From Rhizobium sp. (GTDB lineage: Bacteria; Pseudomonadota; Alphaproteobacteria; Rhizobiales; Rhizobiaceae): a stretch of DNA of 64,000 nucleotides. The notes under the pieces were generated by a model. The model made no database searches, had not been told where the DNA came from, and was given only the letters and a program-made list of their open reading frames with translations. This document shows positions 36,632 to 46,228 of this stretch, piece by piece (position 1 is the stretch's first letter; each line of letters starts with the position of its first letter). A program made the position numbers and the translations under genes. Where the stretch lies: the NCBI GenBank assembly GCA_019739215.1, contig JAHHDR010000018.1:1-64000 (forward strand). The letters are read 5' to 3'.

Positions 36632-38653
36632 TTTTGCTGACGCCGTATTTTAGATAGCTCGGTCGTGATCTTCCGGACCGTCGCGGGGTCGGTCGTCAGC
36701 AGCTTTTGCGAGACGCGATCGGCCACCTCAGGCGTGAAGCCACCCAGCATCTTCATGTGACTGCCGACATACTTGAGCGCACCGCGAATGATGCTGCCCT
36801 GCGCGACATCCTTGAGCAGTTCGGAGCCTTCGTTCAGCCCGCCCGCTTCCGCAGCGTCCAGCGCCTGTTTCGTCGTGGTCGAATTGCCGAGCGCGTTGAA
36901 CGTCTCGCGCTTGTTCGCCTCAGCCATCATCGCCTGTCGGAAAGCCTTGAACTGCTCCGGATCGTCGAAGGCAGCACGCAGGTTCGCGACATTGTCCGAC
37001 GTGGAGAAGAATTTGAACAGGGCATTGTGCATCACGGACGTGCCGCCGACCTTGTCGCGAATGGCGTTCGCCAGTCCGACACGGAACATGCGCTTGTCGG
37101 CCTCGCTCATCGTCGACATCATCCGACGCGTGGCTTCCGGGGACTGTTTTCAACGCTTCCCGACCGGCTTCAAGGGCGTTCTCCAGCTTATGGGAACCCG
37201 ACCAGATCTTGAGCGCCTCATCATAGGGCGTGTTTGCCGCCCTCACCTCTTTCATGATGCGGTTCTGCAGTCCAACGATGGCGCGGCCTGCTGACGTCAT
37301 TCGCTTCGTCATCGGATCGATTTCCGCCTGGATCATGTCGTCCAGGCCTTGGCGGATGTATTCCCAGGCACGAACATCCGGAACGCGCCGGCCATTGCCT
37401 TCGATGTCTATGAACATCTGACGGAACGGCTTCTGCTCGTTCTCAGCGATGTTGTGTGCGATCGACAGGGCCTTGCGACCGGCGGGGGTCAGGAGTGCGG
37501 ATTCGAGGTTCGCAGAGAATGGAATGGCGATGCCGTTCGCCTCTTCGAACAGAGGTGCGGCAAGCGTCTTGGCTTCTGCCTCGATCTCATCCTTGGCGTA
37601 CAGGTAGCCATCTGGATCCGCGAGTGTCTGGCGGACCGCCTTCTTGATCCGGTCACCCTGTTGCATCTGGCGGATGTTCAACCGCGCCCTGATCTTGGAC
37701 TGGGCCTTGCCGGGGACATTATAGGCGGTGCGCAACAGCCCGCGCGTGCTGTCTCCAGCGACGTCTGCGAGGTTCATGCCCGGCGTACGCGCCATCAGTT
37801 CGGCCGCCTGCTGCGGGGTCTTCTGATCCGACGTGAGCCGCTCGGCGACCTTTCGGCTGGCATAGACCTCGGGACGGAAATAGCCGGTGGCGGCGTCGCG
37901 GAACGGCTTGGTGACCGCACCCACCGTGGATATAGCAGCTGGAAGGATTCCACCGACCGCGCCGCCGATCGCAGCTTGCGTCCCACCCTCAATCAGACGC
38001 CCCTCAAAATCCTCACCGCTGCCAAGCCCGTAGAGGCCGGAGTAGAGCGCGCCAGCCTTTGCCGACTGGGCCGTCTTTGCCGCAAGCGAGGCCTCTGTTG
38101 GCAGCGCCGCCATCAATGGCGCTTTGGCCTTGATAAGCGCACCCGCACCGAGCAGGGCACCGGAAACGCGGCCTGCGGTCGAAGCCAGGGGATCGATGTC
38201 GTCGCGCTGGGTTTGGAAGGCCCGCTGCTGGCGAAGCTTGCTCTGCATCTCCTCGTCGGGTGCGATAAGCTGCTTTGCCTGATTGACGGCGTTCGTCACA
38301 GGATTGAGATTGCCGAGCGTTTCCGCCGCGCGCGAGAACGAGGAATAGTTCTCGGGATCGAACGGATTGTAACGGTCGCCGAGTGCCGCCGCCTCGTCCG
38401 CCATGCCGAAGCTGACCGTGTCTGCCGCGCCGCGCATGAAACTGTCGGCGTTCCGCAGCGCGCCGTCATTGTCGCCCTGGAAAAAGTCATTGCTGGTCTT
38501 GGCGAGATCCTCGCGAACACCCCTGGACTGGGCGCTTTCCGCAGCACCGAGAGACTTTGCGATCTCCTCCACGGTCGCGTTCTGCTGCTCGGGCGTCAGC
38601 TTGTCGAAGCTGTCATCAACTTCGATGTCCTGGCCGTTGATTTCGAGGATCAT
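36604..38653 (-). CDS. Large virion (DNA-ejection-type) protein, one frameshift
   Basis: About 683 residues once one base is removed from the cccc run near 37137, which joins ...ALKTVP to EATRRMMSTMSEADKRMF. It has an acidic N-terminus, a Gly/Ala-rich stretch with membrane-affine helices around residues 165-250 (AGRVSGALLGAGALI, TQAAIGGAVGGILPAAIS), then a long charged helical region. This is the profile of podovirus internal or ejection proteins that enter the cell with the DNA. Its place, last in the leftward virion operon, fits. It overlaps the upstream gene by 4 bp. The left-arm partial copy has five c at the break. Confidence 0.65.
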
Positions 38654-39767
38654 TTCTTTTTCCAGGGAACGCCGGTCGTGGTCGTGTTCATGCCGTCGAC
38701 CGCTGCGGACTGCGTCGTTTGCCCGTCGCGCGGCTTGTAATAGGTGTTGCCGCGAAGCTCCTCGGCGCGCTGGCGATTGAAGTTCAGCCGACGCTCAGCC
38801 GCTGCAATGGCACGCTCGATGATCTTTTCACGGGCCTCTTTCGGGAGGTTTGAAGAGCCCTGGAGATCGAGCAAAATCTTGCGCTCGCCTTCGGTCGGCG
38901 CGCCGCCGAAGATTGCCTTCAACTGACCCAGCGCCTGACCCACGACAGCGTTGTCGAAATCGATCGTGGCGTTTGAACTGTCAGGCGACGACACGAAGTC
39001 CGGCACCGCATAATCCCAGAGATTTGCGCCGGCACTCGCACGCACGCCCGAAAACCAGCCCGAGTTCGCCTTGTCAGAAACACCCTTGGCGGTCTTCAGC
39101 GCTTCAATCGCGCCTTCGTTGACCGCGACCATCTCGTCCGCTTCAAGGATTGCCTTCTTGTCGACGGCAGTCAAACTCTGCTGGTCTTCACGCGGGAATT
39201 TCCCCGTGGCGACGAACGGCTGATAGCGCGGGTCTTCCTCCGAAATCCCAAGCTCCTGCGCCATGCGCTTGCGCTCGTCGAAGGTCTGACCGGTCTTGTT
39301 CGTTCCCTTCAGATAATCCGCGAAGCCGGGGTTCTGCTGGGCAAGCTGCCAGGTGCGGAATTCCGACGGCATGTCACTGGTCGTTTCGGACTTGCCGAGC
39401 CGGTTGAATTTCTCGCCGTCCCAGACCCCGTAAGTTCCATCAGGTAGAACGCGGAAATCACGCTCCGGGTTGATCCGCTTCTTCAAGGCCTCCTGCGAAG
39501 CCAGCTTGAGCGTCTCGCCAGAGAAGCTGCTGAAATCCTGGCCGGGGAACTGCTGCGCCAGCCACTGACGGGTGCGGTTTTCCTGCTGGTTCGCCTGGGT
39601 CTTTTCCTTCGCCGTGGCAACGTTGGTGCCGAGCGTCTGAAGCGCTCCACCGGCACCCTGGGCAAAGTTTCGGCGCCGCCAGAACGTTACCCGCCATCAT
39701 CAGCAGGTTTTCCGGCTGAAAGAAGGGGTTTTTCGGTCTGCTGCATGGTGAACGGGTTGACGGCCAT
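38650..39767 (-). CDS. Virion-associated hypothetical protein, two frameshifts
   Basis: About 372 residues. It starts at ATG 39767, overlapping the preceding stop (ATGA). The frame is broken near 39714 (cccc) and 39668 (extra t). Removing one base at each gives a continuous product: MAVNPFTMQQTEKPFFQPEN..., a helical coiled-coil-prone middle (TAKEKTQANQQENRTRQWL), and ...RDFRVLPDGTYGVWDGEKF. Helical, charged and lacking enzyme motifs. Probably an internal virion or ejection protein by position. Confidence 0.55.
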
Positions 39768-40280
39768 CAGCGCCTCATTTGATTGGCTCGCATCCACGCG
39801 AGGATTTCAGGTGGCAGTTGCGCCTGCTGCGCCTGCTGCGGCGCCTGCTGGGTCTGAGGCACATTGGGCACCGCCTGGGAAAGCAGGCCTCGGGATGGTG
39901 CCTGCGCTGCTTGCGGCGCTGCGTCGAACAGACCACGGGGAGCAGCAGCACGACGGGGGCCATAGGTATCCGGACCGTTCGGAAAGGGCTTTCCCGGATC
40001 GACCGGCATGCTGCCGGGACCGTCCTTGCCGCCTTTGCCGCCGCCATTCCCGCCGCTACCCCAATTGAAATTTGACTTGATCGGCTGGCGAATGTCCTTG
40101 CGCCATGCACTCTCGGTCCCGCCGAACTCTTCGGCCATGTCCTCAGCAAGGTTCGCGACCCCGCCCGGACCGAGCACGTTGGGCACATTATAGCCGTTGC
40201 CACGACCTCCCTTGTTTGCCACCCTTGCCGCCGCCTCTGGGTTTCGGAAACGGATCGTCCTTGTCCGGTGCATGTGCCAT
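39767..40280 (-). CDS. Gly/Pro/Gln-rich virion-associated hypothetical protein, one frameshift
   Basis: About 170 residues from ATG 40280 (ggagacgacg upstream). One extra a near 40218 separates MAHAPDKDDPFPKPRGGGKGG from NKGGRGNGYNVPNVLGPGG. Low-complexity with Gly-rich stretches and a C-terminal Gln/Ala/Pro segment that contains PRGLFDAAPQ and SRGLLSQA, echoing the GLF motifs of the cell wall hydrolase at 33245-35103. Lies in the virion operon between two helical proteins. Confidence 0.5.
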
Positions 40281-40290
40281 CGTCGTCTCC

Positions 40291-41513
40291 TTAAACCGCC
40301 ATGCCGCCGGCGGTCGCTCCTGCGGCGCCGCCCCAGTTCATGATGCTGGGCAGGGTCAGGGCTGCCAGTCCGCCCGCCGTGGCATATTGTGCGAGCGATG
40401 GCGAAACTCGTGGTTACCTGCCCCTGTGGCACTCCGCTGGCGAGCTGCATGTACTGGGCAAGATGATTGTAGGGGTCCTGCGCCTCGAACCGGCGAAGCT
40501 TGTCGGCAATCCGCTCCGCGTTCTTCGCCTCGTATTCCGCGCCAACCGCGCGCTGTGTCTGATAGGGAGCAAGCGCGGTCTGGTACGCCTCACCCATGCG
40601 ACCGAGGCCGGCGTTTTTCGGCATTGAACAGGTTGTTCTGCAGTCCGCTCTTGAGGGAGATGGCGCTGTTGCGATTGTCGACGCCCAACTGTCCCATGTC
40701 GGCGATCGAACCGAGACCCTGCTGCTGCGCCGTGCTGATCCCAAGCTGGTTTCCGAAGCCGGTCTGCGACAGGCCCGCAAGTCCACCGGCCGCCGCGTCC
40801 CGGCTCGCCTTCCACTTGTCGTATTGCGCCACGTCCATGTTGGCGCCAAGATTGCCCTGCTCGCGCGCAAGGATCGTCTGACTGGACCCGCCGCCATAAC
40901 GCCCGCTCTTCGCAGCGTTGGCGTCGAGCGCCATCTGCTGCTCCTTCAGAGCGCGCTCGCGGACGGAAGCATATGCCGGATTTGCCTCGAGGCTGAAATC
41001 CGCGTTCATGTCATCGCGGTAGCGGTCGGCGACCAGTTGCTGATCGGCCGTCAATCCACCGCGGTCAAACTGATCCTGAAACGCGGCGTTGTTGCGATAG
41101 ACCGTATCCTGAAGGCTTGAATAGGCCTGGTTCTGCTCGCCGGTGAGGCCATTGCCGTTGATCATCTCGGCGAGGCCCGGATTGTCGATCAGCCCGCGCA
41201 TACCGCCCATGGTGTCGAGCTGGCCCTGCGTAAAGCCGCCATTGGACATGATATCCTGAAGGTTGCCGCTCATGCCGTTGTAGGTGACGGTGCCGTCTTC
41301 GTTGGTCACGGCTGAGTTGGAGCCGGCGAGGTCCTTCATGCCGCCGAACGCGGCCTTTGTGCTTTGGGAGAAACCCGGAACCGTCGATTTGTTATAGACA
41401 TGTGGGCCTTGGGCGAAGGCGCTGTCCATCTTCTTGAAGAGGGTACGATAGAACTTGTCGGCATAGCCGGGCATGTCCGGCTTCGTGGTCGACTTGCTGT
41501 CAAAAAAGCCCAC
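40291..41513 (-). CDS. Virion-associated helical protein, two frameshifts
   Basis: About 407 residues from ATG 41513. Breaks near 40614 (aaaaac) and 40401 (extra c) each close with one base removed, giving ...NAENAGLGRMGEA... and ...SFASLAQYATAGGLAAL... The protein is Gln/Ala/Asn-rich and mostly helical, with a hydrophobic Gly/Ala-rich C-terminus (GGLAALTLPSIMNWGGAAGA) that could insert in membrane. By size, composition and place behind the tail-nozzle gene it is probably an ejection protein. Confidence 0.55.
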
Positions 41514-41531
41514 TGCGGTGCTCCTGCGAAA

Positions 41532-41888
41532 TTATGCCGTCGAGCCCTGGCCGCTCACGATGAAGACGGCGAGTATGTCGATCTGATTTGCGTTTGATGC
41601 CTGCGCCCGAAGGCTCCACCCCGTCTTGAGGACGATGTGATCCTCGATCGGCGGTTCCAGGTCGTTGGCGGCGACGGCGTAGTCCTTCATCAGGAACCAG
41701 CTCGTCGTTCCGTCCGTCACCCAGAGACTGAGGTCGGTCGGCGTTCCGTCGCAGCTGTAGCGAAGGCTTTCGAGCGTCAGAAAACCGCTCACCGGTCCGG
41801 ACATAATGGTCGTGGGATCGGTCGTGGTCAGCTTGACCCCCTTCGGCTTCTCGCGAGAGCCGCCAAGTTCGACAATCGGAAAAGCCAT
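41532..41888 (-). CDS. Small virion-region hypothetical protein
   Basis: 118 residues from ATG 41888, overlapping the upstream stop by one base (TGATG). Beta-rich composition (GPVSGFLTLESLRYSCDGT, TTSWFLMKDYAV), in keeping with a small structural or tail-fibre-adaptor protein. No family recognised. Confidence 0.55.
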   Translation of the reverse strand: MAFPIVELGGSREKPKGVKLTTTDPTTIMSGPVSGFLTLESLRYSCDGTPTDLSLWVTDGTTSWFLMKDYAVAANDLEPPIEDHIVLKTGWSLRAQASNANQIDILAVFIVSGQGSTA

Positions 41889-43405
41889 CACTTACCTGCC
41901 GGCTTGGAGGGGACATTGATGCCCGACACCGTCGACCACTTGGCGCCGGCCGGAATATCGATCTGCCACTGATGCGTCTGGCCTTCGGCGCTGAACGGAA
42001 CGGCACCGGTTTGCGATGAAGGCTGTTCCGCCTGCCGCTTGCGGGGTTCTCCGCCCTTGATGTCCCGGGTGATGGTGGTGACCATGAAGTCGACAGGGTC
42101 GCCTTCGAGGCGCGCGACATTCTCGAACGAGCGCACTTCGCCCATCTGCACCTCGTTGGTCATGACCCGCGCATCCAGAGGATCGCCGACGAGATAGCCG
42201 AGCTGGCCATTGCTATCGATGATCGAGAACCGGGGCTGGTTGGCTTTCAGGATGGGAGGATCGGACTCCGCATAGACAAACGTCCGGCACACGAAGGAGG
42301 CCGTTGCAGAAATGTCCGAGGCCGTGAACCTGTCCAGATTGTACTGATAGCCCAACATACGGCGCTCGCCGTCCGTGTTGGTGTACTGGATCCAGATGAC
42401 CGCATTCTCCGGGTCATTCATCGACAGGATGTCTTCGAACGTGTCCTGGTCGCAGTTGGCGAGGAACGTCCGATTGATCCGGTCCTGGCCGATCGGCGTG
42501 AACCCGCTGTTGTACGACCAGAGGCCGTCGTCGGTGTAGATGATGTACCTGTCCTGACCGAAGGAGCACAGGGAATAAGGTGCCGAGGTGCCGCGCGACG
42601 TGTCGACGTCTCCGAGCACGAAGGTCACGCCATTGGTCATCACGACCGACATCGGAACGACGCCGCTGCGCAACCAGATATGCGCCCCGCCTGTCACCGG
42701 CACGACAGCCATGATTTCATCGCCGACCGGGACGAACTGGAAATCGCACCAGTTGTAATCCCCGACGACGTTGTCCTCAGGATTTTCCAGCGCCGAGCAC
42801 ATGAACATCAGCGGCTGGTTCGTGATGCCTTCAGCGGCCCATGAAACGATGTTGAAACGGAACACAAAGTTTCCGACCACCGCAGTGACCTTGCAGATCG
42901 GCGCGGACGGATTGTCCGAGAAAACGCTGTCGGTCTCGATGTTGAACTTCTGCTCGGGATCGTGGCCATTCTGGCAATAAACGACGTCGCCCCAACGGAA
43001 ATAGCTCCAGCGAACAGCGGAGTCATATGTCGTCGACGATACGTCGTTCCAGACGAGATTGGTGCGGTCGAACTTGTAGAGCTTGGAAGCGGTGCCGGCG
43101 AACAGGACTTCCACGCCGTCCTTGCGGCGAGCCGCGAACATGCCGGTACAGGCCTCGGGAAGCCGAAGGAAGCCGGCAATGCCGCTCCAGTCCAGGCCGA
43201 TGATCAGCCTGTTGCCGTTCTCATCCGTCAGTCGGCTGCCGCTTTCGGGATCGGTGAGATAGGCATAGATCGCGGGCGTCGGGATGATCGAACTGAGTGG
43301 CCCCCACCCGTCTGCGGCCGGCACCACATTGTTGACGAACGGCAGCGCACCCGAGTTGAACCGGTTTTTATCCGGCTCGTAGGGCGGAAACGGTATTGCT
43401 GGCAT
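41888..43405 (-). CDS. Tail nozzle / packaged-DNA stabilisation-type protein
   Basis: 505 residues, beta-rich with many Trp/Tyr. The opening (FPPYEPDKNRFNSGALPFVNNVVPAADGW) and WSYFRWGDVVYCQNG-type motifs are typical of podovirus tail-nozzle proteins of the P22 gp10 / T7 gp12 functional class. It would form the tube extending from the portal-adaptor assembly and retain packaged DNA. It overlaps the adaptor gene by one base. Class assignment is from memory of such proteins; confidence in a tail-tube role is good. Confidence 0.68.
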   Translation of the reverse strand: MPAIPFPPYEPDKNRFNSGALPFVNNVVPAADGWGPLSSIIPTPAIYAYLTDPESGSRLTDENGNRLIIGLDWSGIAGFLRLPEACTGMFAARRKDGVEVLFAGTASKLYKFDRTNLVWNDVSSTTYDSAVRWSYFRWGDVVYCQNGHDPEQKFNIETDSVFSDNPSAPICKVTAVVGNFVFRFNIVSWAAEGITNQPLMFMCSALENPEDNVVGDYNWCDFQFVPVGDEIMAVVPVTGGAHIWLRSGVVPMSVVMTNGVTFVLGDVDTSRGTSAPYSLCSFGQDRYIIYTDDGLWSYNSGFTPIGQDRINRTFLANCDQDTFEDILSMNDPENAVIWIQYTNTDGERRMLGYQYNLDRFTASDISATASFVCRTFVYAESDPPILKANQPRFSIIDSNGQLGYLVGDPLDARVMTNEVQMGEVRSFENVARLEGDPVDFMVTTITRDIKGGEPRKRQAEQPSSQTGAVPFSAEGQTHQWQIDIPAGAKWSTVSGINVPSKPAGK

Positions 43406-44031
43406 CAGTAGGCGGCCCTCAGTCGAGTGCCGGCCCGGGCAAACTCCGATCGCTGGTCAGAGCTGCGAAGGCCCGCCATGTAGGAGGCCATGACGGCAAG
43501 GGAACGGGAGATGAGTTCATCGTTGCGGCGATAGAACCCGACCTGGAGAATGCCCGCATGGAGGTAGAGCGTCGGATGGGCCGTCAGAAGCCAGTTCGTG
43601 CCCGTTTCCGACGTCAGTTGCGGGATCTTCTGATAATAGGTGAGTTCGATATCCTGCGACCCGACCGGGAACATGTAGAGCGAGTTTCCAACGATCGTGA
43701 AATCGCAGGCGGGACCTCCGGCACGGTCGGGATAATGCTGATCAGACGCGCTTGGCGTGATGTACTGGAGTTCGCGACGGATCGACGCCTCCTGAACCAC
43801 GCGACGATACTGGAGATAGTCAGCCGGGAGGGTGCAGACACCGTCGACCGGGGTCAGCGACGTCACGGCGATCATCTCACGGACACGCAACGGCGGGATG
43901 GTGTCGGTGCCGTAGTTGAAGCAATCCGTCGCCATGCGGACAAAGTCCGTCATCTCTTCGCCGAGCGCCCCGCCTTGGTCAGTCCATGACGTGATCGCGT
44001 TCTTGAGCTGCCCGAGAGTGCCGATCGCCAT
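43405..44031 (-). CDS. Head-tail adaptor protein
   Basis: 208 residues, helical at both ends with a beta insertion (FTIVGNSLYMFPVGSQDIELTYYQKIPQL), like podovirus adaptor or tail-tubular-A proteins (P22 gp4 / T7 gp11 class). The opening LGQLKNAITSWTDQ and the C-terminal ELISRSLAVMASYMAGLR helices fit. It should sit between the portal ring and the tail nozzle encoded next. Confidence 0.65.
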   Translation of the reverse strand: MAIGTLGQLKNAITSWTDQGGALGEEMTDFVRMATDCFNYGTDTIPPLRVREMIAVTSLTPVDGVCTLPADYLQYRRVVQEASIRRELQYITPSASDQHYPDRAGGPACDFTIVGNSLYMFPVGSQDIELTYYQKIPQLTSETGTNWLLTAHPTLYLHAGILQVGFYRRNDELISRSLAVMASYMAGLRSSDQRSEFARAGTRLRAAY

Positions 44032-44381
44032 CAGACTTCACCCCGGAAATTGCGCCAGGGGCGGGCCTGCTCGGAGTTCAGGAACCACTTGATATGGTCC
44101 TTGTCTCCCTCTTGGAGCTTCTCGACGATCTCGGTAGCCGGATCGAGAAACACGTTCATCGGAACGCGTGCGACGACCTTGCCCTCTCCGAAGCGGCTCA
44201 TCCGGCTTTCGAACAACTCGTCCTGGTTCGCGCGGATCAGCGTGTCGTCTTCGACCATCTCGGTCTTGATGACAGAGCGCTGGTCGTCGAGGTGGCAGAT
44301 GTACCGGCGATAGGGACCGTCGACCTGGTACAGGGTCCAGGCGTCGTCCGGGATTGATGAGAAATCGTCAGATGGGGTCAT
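44031..44381 (-). CDS. Small virion-region hypothetical protein
   Basis: 116 residues from ATG 44381, which overlaps the end of the previous gene; the longer frame from 44480 is out-of-frame read-through. Contains KVVARVPMNVFLDP and LQEGDKDHIKWFLNSEQARPW. No family recognised, but a small protein of this kind is common between capsid and adaptor genes in podoviruses. Confidence 0.55.
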   Translation of the reverse strand: MTPSDDFSSIPDDAWTLYQVDGPYRRYICHLDDQRSVIKTEMVEDDTLIRANQDELFESRMSRFGEGKVVARVPMNVFLDPATEIVEKLQEGDKDHIKWFLNSEQARPWRNFRGEV

Positions 44382-44688
44382 TGCGTTCGGCAATGCCAAG
44401 GCTGATCGCGCGGCGGGCCTCTTCGCGGGGCACATGGATGATGACCCCGGCACTGACCTTGTCTCGGTCGGCATAGCCATCGTCGTTGATGCCGGGTTCC
44501 TGGAGTTCGCCGTGACGCTCGATCATGAAGTCACCCCAGCCGTCCGGATCGGTGCCGAAAGGGCGATAGCTCTTGAGCAGCTTGACGGGAAACAGTCCTT
44601 CCGGGCCGGCGCTGCGGGACTTGCGGGCGCGCTTGACGGTGACGTCTGCCACCTCCGGCGCTTCGGCCGCTTCGTTTTCATTCGACAT
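44368..44688 (-). CDS. Small virion-region hypothetical protein
   Basis: 106 residues with an acidic, Ala-rich N-terminus (SNENEAAEAPEVADVTVKRARK) and a compact beta domain (FPVKLLKSYRPFGTDPDGW). Possibly a head-completion or decoration protein; this is inference from position. It is the first gene after the terminator that follows the capsid and decoration pair. Confidence 0.5.
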   Translation of the reverse strand: MSNENEAAEAPEVADVTVKRARKSRSAGPEGLFPVKLLKSYRPFGTDPDGWGDFMIERHGELQEPGINDDGYADRDKVSAGVIIHVPREEARRAISLGIAERNDPI

Positions 44689-44711
44689 GCCGTCGATCTC
44701 CTATGGGCAAA

Positions 44712-44739
44712 GAAAAAGGCGGCCCCGAAGAGCCGCCTC
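44712..44739 (-). terminator. Rho-independent terminator after the capsid genes
   Basis: On the minus strand, aggcggc (44738-44732) pairs with gccgcct (44723-44717) around a ttcgg-type loop and is followed by tttttct. It lies directly after the gene at 44763-45194 and would raise capsid mRNA relative to the downstream tail genes. Confidence 0.75.
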
Positions 44740-44762
44740 AAGATGCAGAATGGTGCGAAGGG

Positions 44763-45194
44763 TCAGCTGACCGCCGCGCTGAACATTGTCGCTTCCGTTC
44801 CCGTTGCCGAGCCCGTGATGCGCACCGACCAGAGATTGGCGATGATGTCCTCAAGTTCGATGATATCGCCCTTGAGACCGCCTTTGGTCGATCCGTTCAT
44901 GGTGATCGTGTCCGAGTCCGCTGCGGTCTCGAAACCGACGATCGTGTCTGCCGCGTCCTGGCACATCAGGGCGAGACCGGTCATCGTGTCGGATGCGCTC
45001 GCCGCTGAAATGACGAGGTTGTTCGACGTGATGGTCGTACCGACGATGATACGGAACTTGGCACCCGAGCCGGATGCCGCCGGCAGGGTAAATGCGATAC
45101 CCGCCGCCCTGTTGGCGACGAGTGTGGAGCCGGAATGGCCCTTCTTGGTAAGAGCCAGCGTTGCGCTGGTGATGGATGCGGGCTGAAGGATCAA
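44763..45194 (-). CDS. Probable head decoration-type protein
   Basis: 143 residues, Thr/Ala/Ser-rich and beta-predicted (GIAFTLPAASGSGAKFRIIVG, LVISAASASDTMTGLAL), ending in EATMFSAAVS. It is immediately downstream of the major capsid gene and before a terminator, so it would be made in similar amounts. That position and composition suggest a capsid-decorating protein. No family recognised with certainty. Confidence 0.5.
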   Translation of the reverse strand: MILQPASITSATLALTKKGHSGSTLVANRAAGIAFTLPAASGSGAKFRIIVGTTITSNNLVISAASASDTMTGLALMCQDAADTIVGFETAADSDTITMNGSTKGGLKGDIIELEDIIANLWSVRITGSATGTEATMFSAAVS

Positions 45195-45205
45195 GGTCCG
45201 TCTCC

Positions 45206-46216
45206 TTACGTGCTAGCGGTCAGGCCGAAGGTGTCGGCAATGGCAGCCTGGGCCGTCTCGTTGTTCATCAGGAGGGTGTACTCGACGTTGATCACCTTCT
45301 TGACGTTGTCACCGGTCTTCGCCACTTCGTGGGTGTCGATGTCACGGAGGATGCCGACATTCAGCATCGTCGGATCGAGAACGAAGACGTTTCGTGCGAC
45401 CGCTGCGCCGGCACGGGTCATCTGGACGTTGGGCATGTACGTCAGGGGACCGAAGTCGGAAATGTAGATCTCCGCTGCGCCGTTGATGACCGACTGACCC
45501 GATTTCGGCGCCATCATGCGCTGGGCCGCAACATTCGCATCCGACATGAACGTCGAGAAAATGCGCTTGTTGAAGTTCGAGCCCATGATGACGGTCGGAT
45601 CACCACCGTTGTTGACGGCGGATTCGATCGCAGTATCCAGAAGGGTCTTGGTGAACGCCCGCTGGGTGCCGTTGGTGGCGGCATCGACAACCTTGGTCGA
45701 GTTGTTGAAACCGCCCGAGCTACCGCCCGAACCGAGCTGGTCGTTCGTGGCAATCCACGAGCGAAGACCACCGAGGGTCCGATTGCTCGCGCCATCGCCA
45801 GCACCGGCCGAGGACGCCTGGTTCGACAGGAGAGTGACTTCCATGTCGGTCTTGAGCATCTGGCCGGCCTTGCGGGTTTCGCGCGCCACCTCAGAGCCAC
45901 GGCCAGCCTTCTTCACCTTCTCCTGGGTTGCGGAGATGATGAAGGGCTGTTCGGAGATCTGGCAGTAGTTGCTGACACGGGTCGTCGGATTGACCGGGTC
46001 GAATTCCCACTCGTTGCCTTCCGGCACGTTGTTGGAAGTCGACGGGGTCCGAAGTGCGTCGGTCTGCCACTCCGGCTTGACGCCGTCCACGGCCTTGCGC
46101 TTGGCAAGTTGCATGAACGGGGTCTTGTACGGGGTGGTCATGTAGATGATGTCTGCGAGCGTCTCGCGGTTGCCTACCGCGTCGTACGTCTCGAACGTCG
46201 CTGATGCCTGAGGCAT
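45206..46216 (-). CDS. Major capsid protein, SU10-like (DUF5309 class)
   Basis: 336 residues. The opening ATFETYDAVGNRETLADIIYMTTPYKTPFM and the segments SNYCQISEQPFIISATQEKVKKAG and LLSNQASSAG are characteristic of the SU10-type HK97-fold capsid family, recognised from memory. The C-terminal part (YISDFGPLTYMPNVQM, VFVLDPTMLNVGILRDIDT) forms the A-domain-like end. It follows the scaffold gene by 12 bp. No N-terminal protease or pro-domain is evident, fitting a separate scaffold. Confidence 0.85.
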   Translation of the reverse strand: MPQASATFETYDAVGNRETLADIIYMTTPYKTPFMQLAKRKAVDGVKPEWQTDALRTPSTSNNVPEGNEWEFDPVNPTTRVSNYCQISEQPFIISATQEKVKKAGRGSEVARETRKAGQMLKTDMEVTLLSNQASSAGAGDGASNRTLGGLRSWIATNDQLGSGGSSGGFNNSTKVVDAATNGTQRAFTKTLLDTAIESAVNNGGDPTVIMGSNFNKRIFSTFMSDANVAAQRMMAPKSGQSVINGAAEIYISDFGPLTYMPNVQMTRAGAAVARNVFVLDPTMLNVGILRDIDTHEVAKTGDNVKKVINVEYTLLMNNETAQAAIADTFGLTAST

Positions 46217-46228
46217 TGTTGATGTTCC

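Larger units (their letters stand above)
18969..37927 (-). repeat. Right arm of the ~19 kb inverted repeat (the arm continuous with the rest of the genome)
   Basis: Reverse complement of 1-18965. This arm continues without interruption into the rest of the prophage and host DNA at 37928-64000, so I treat it as the genuine locus and the left arm as its mirror. It is not error-free: several indels relative to the left arm lie between 21.6 and 22.9 kb. Confidence 0.97.
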
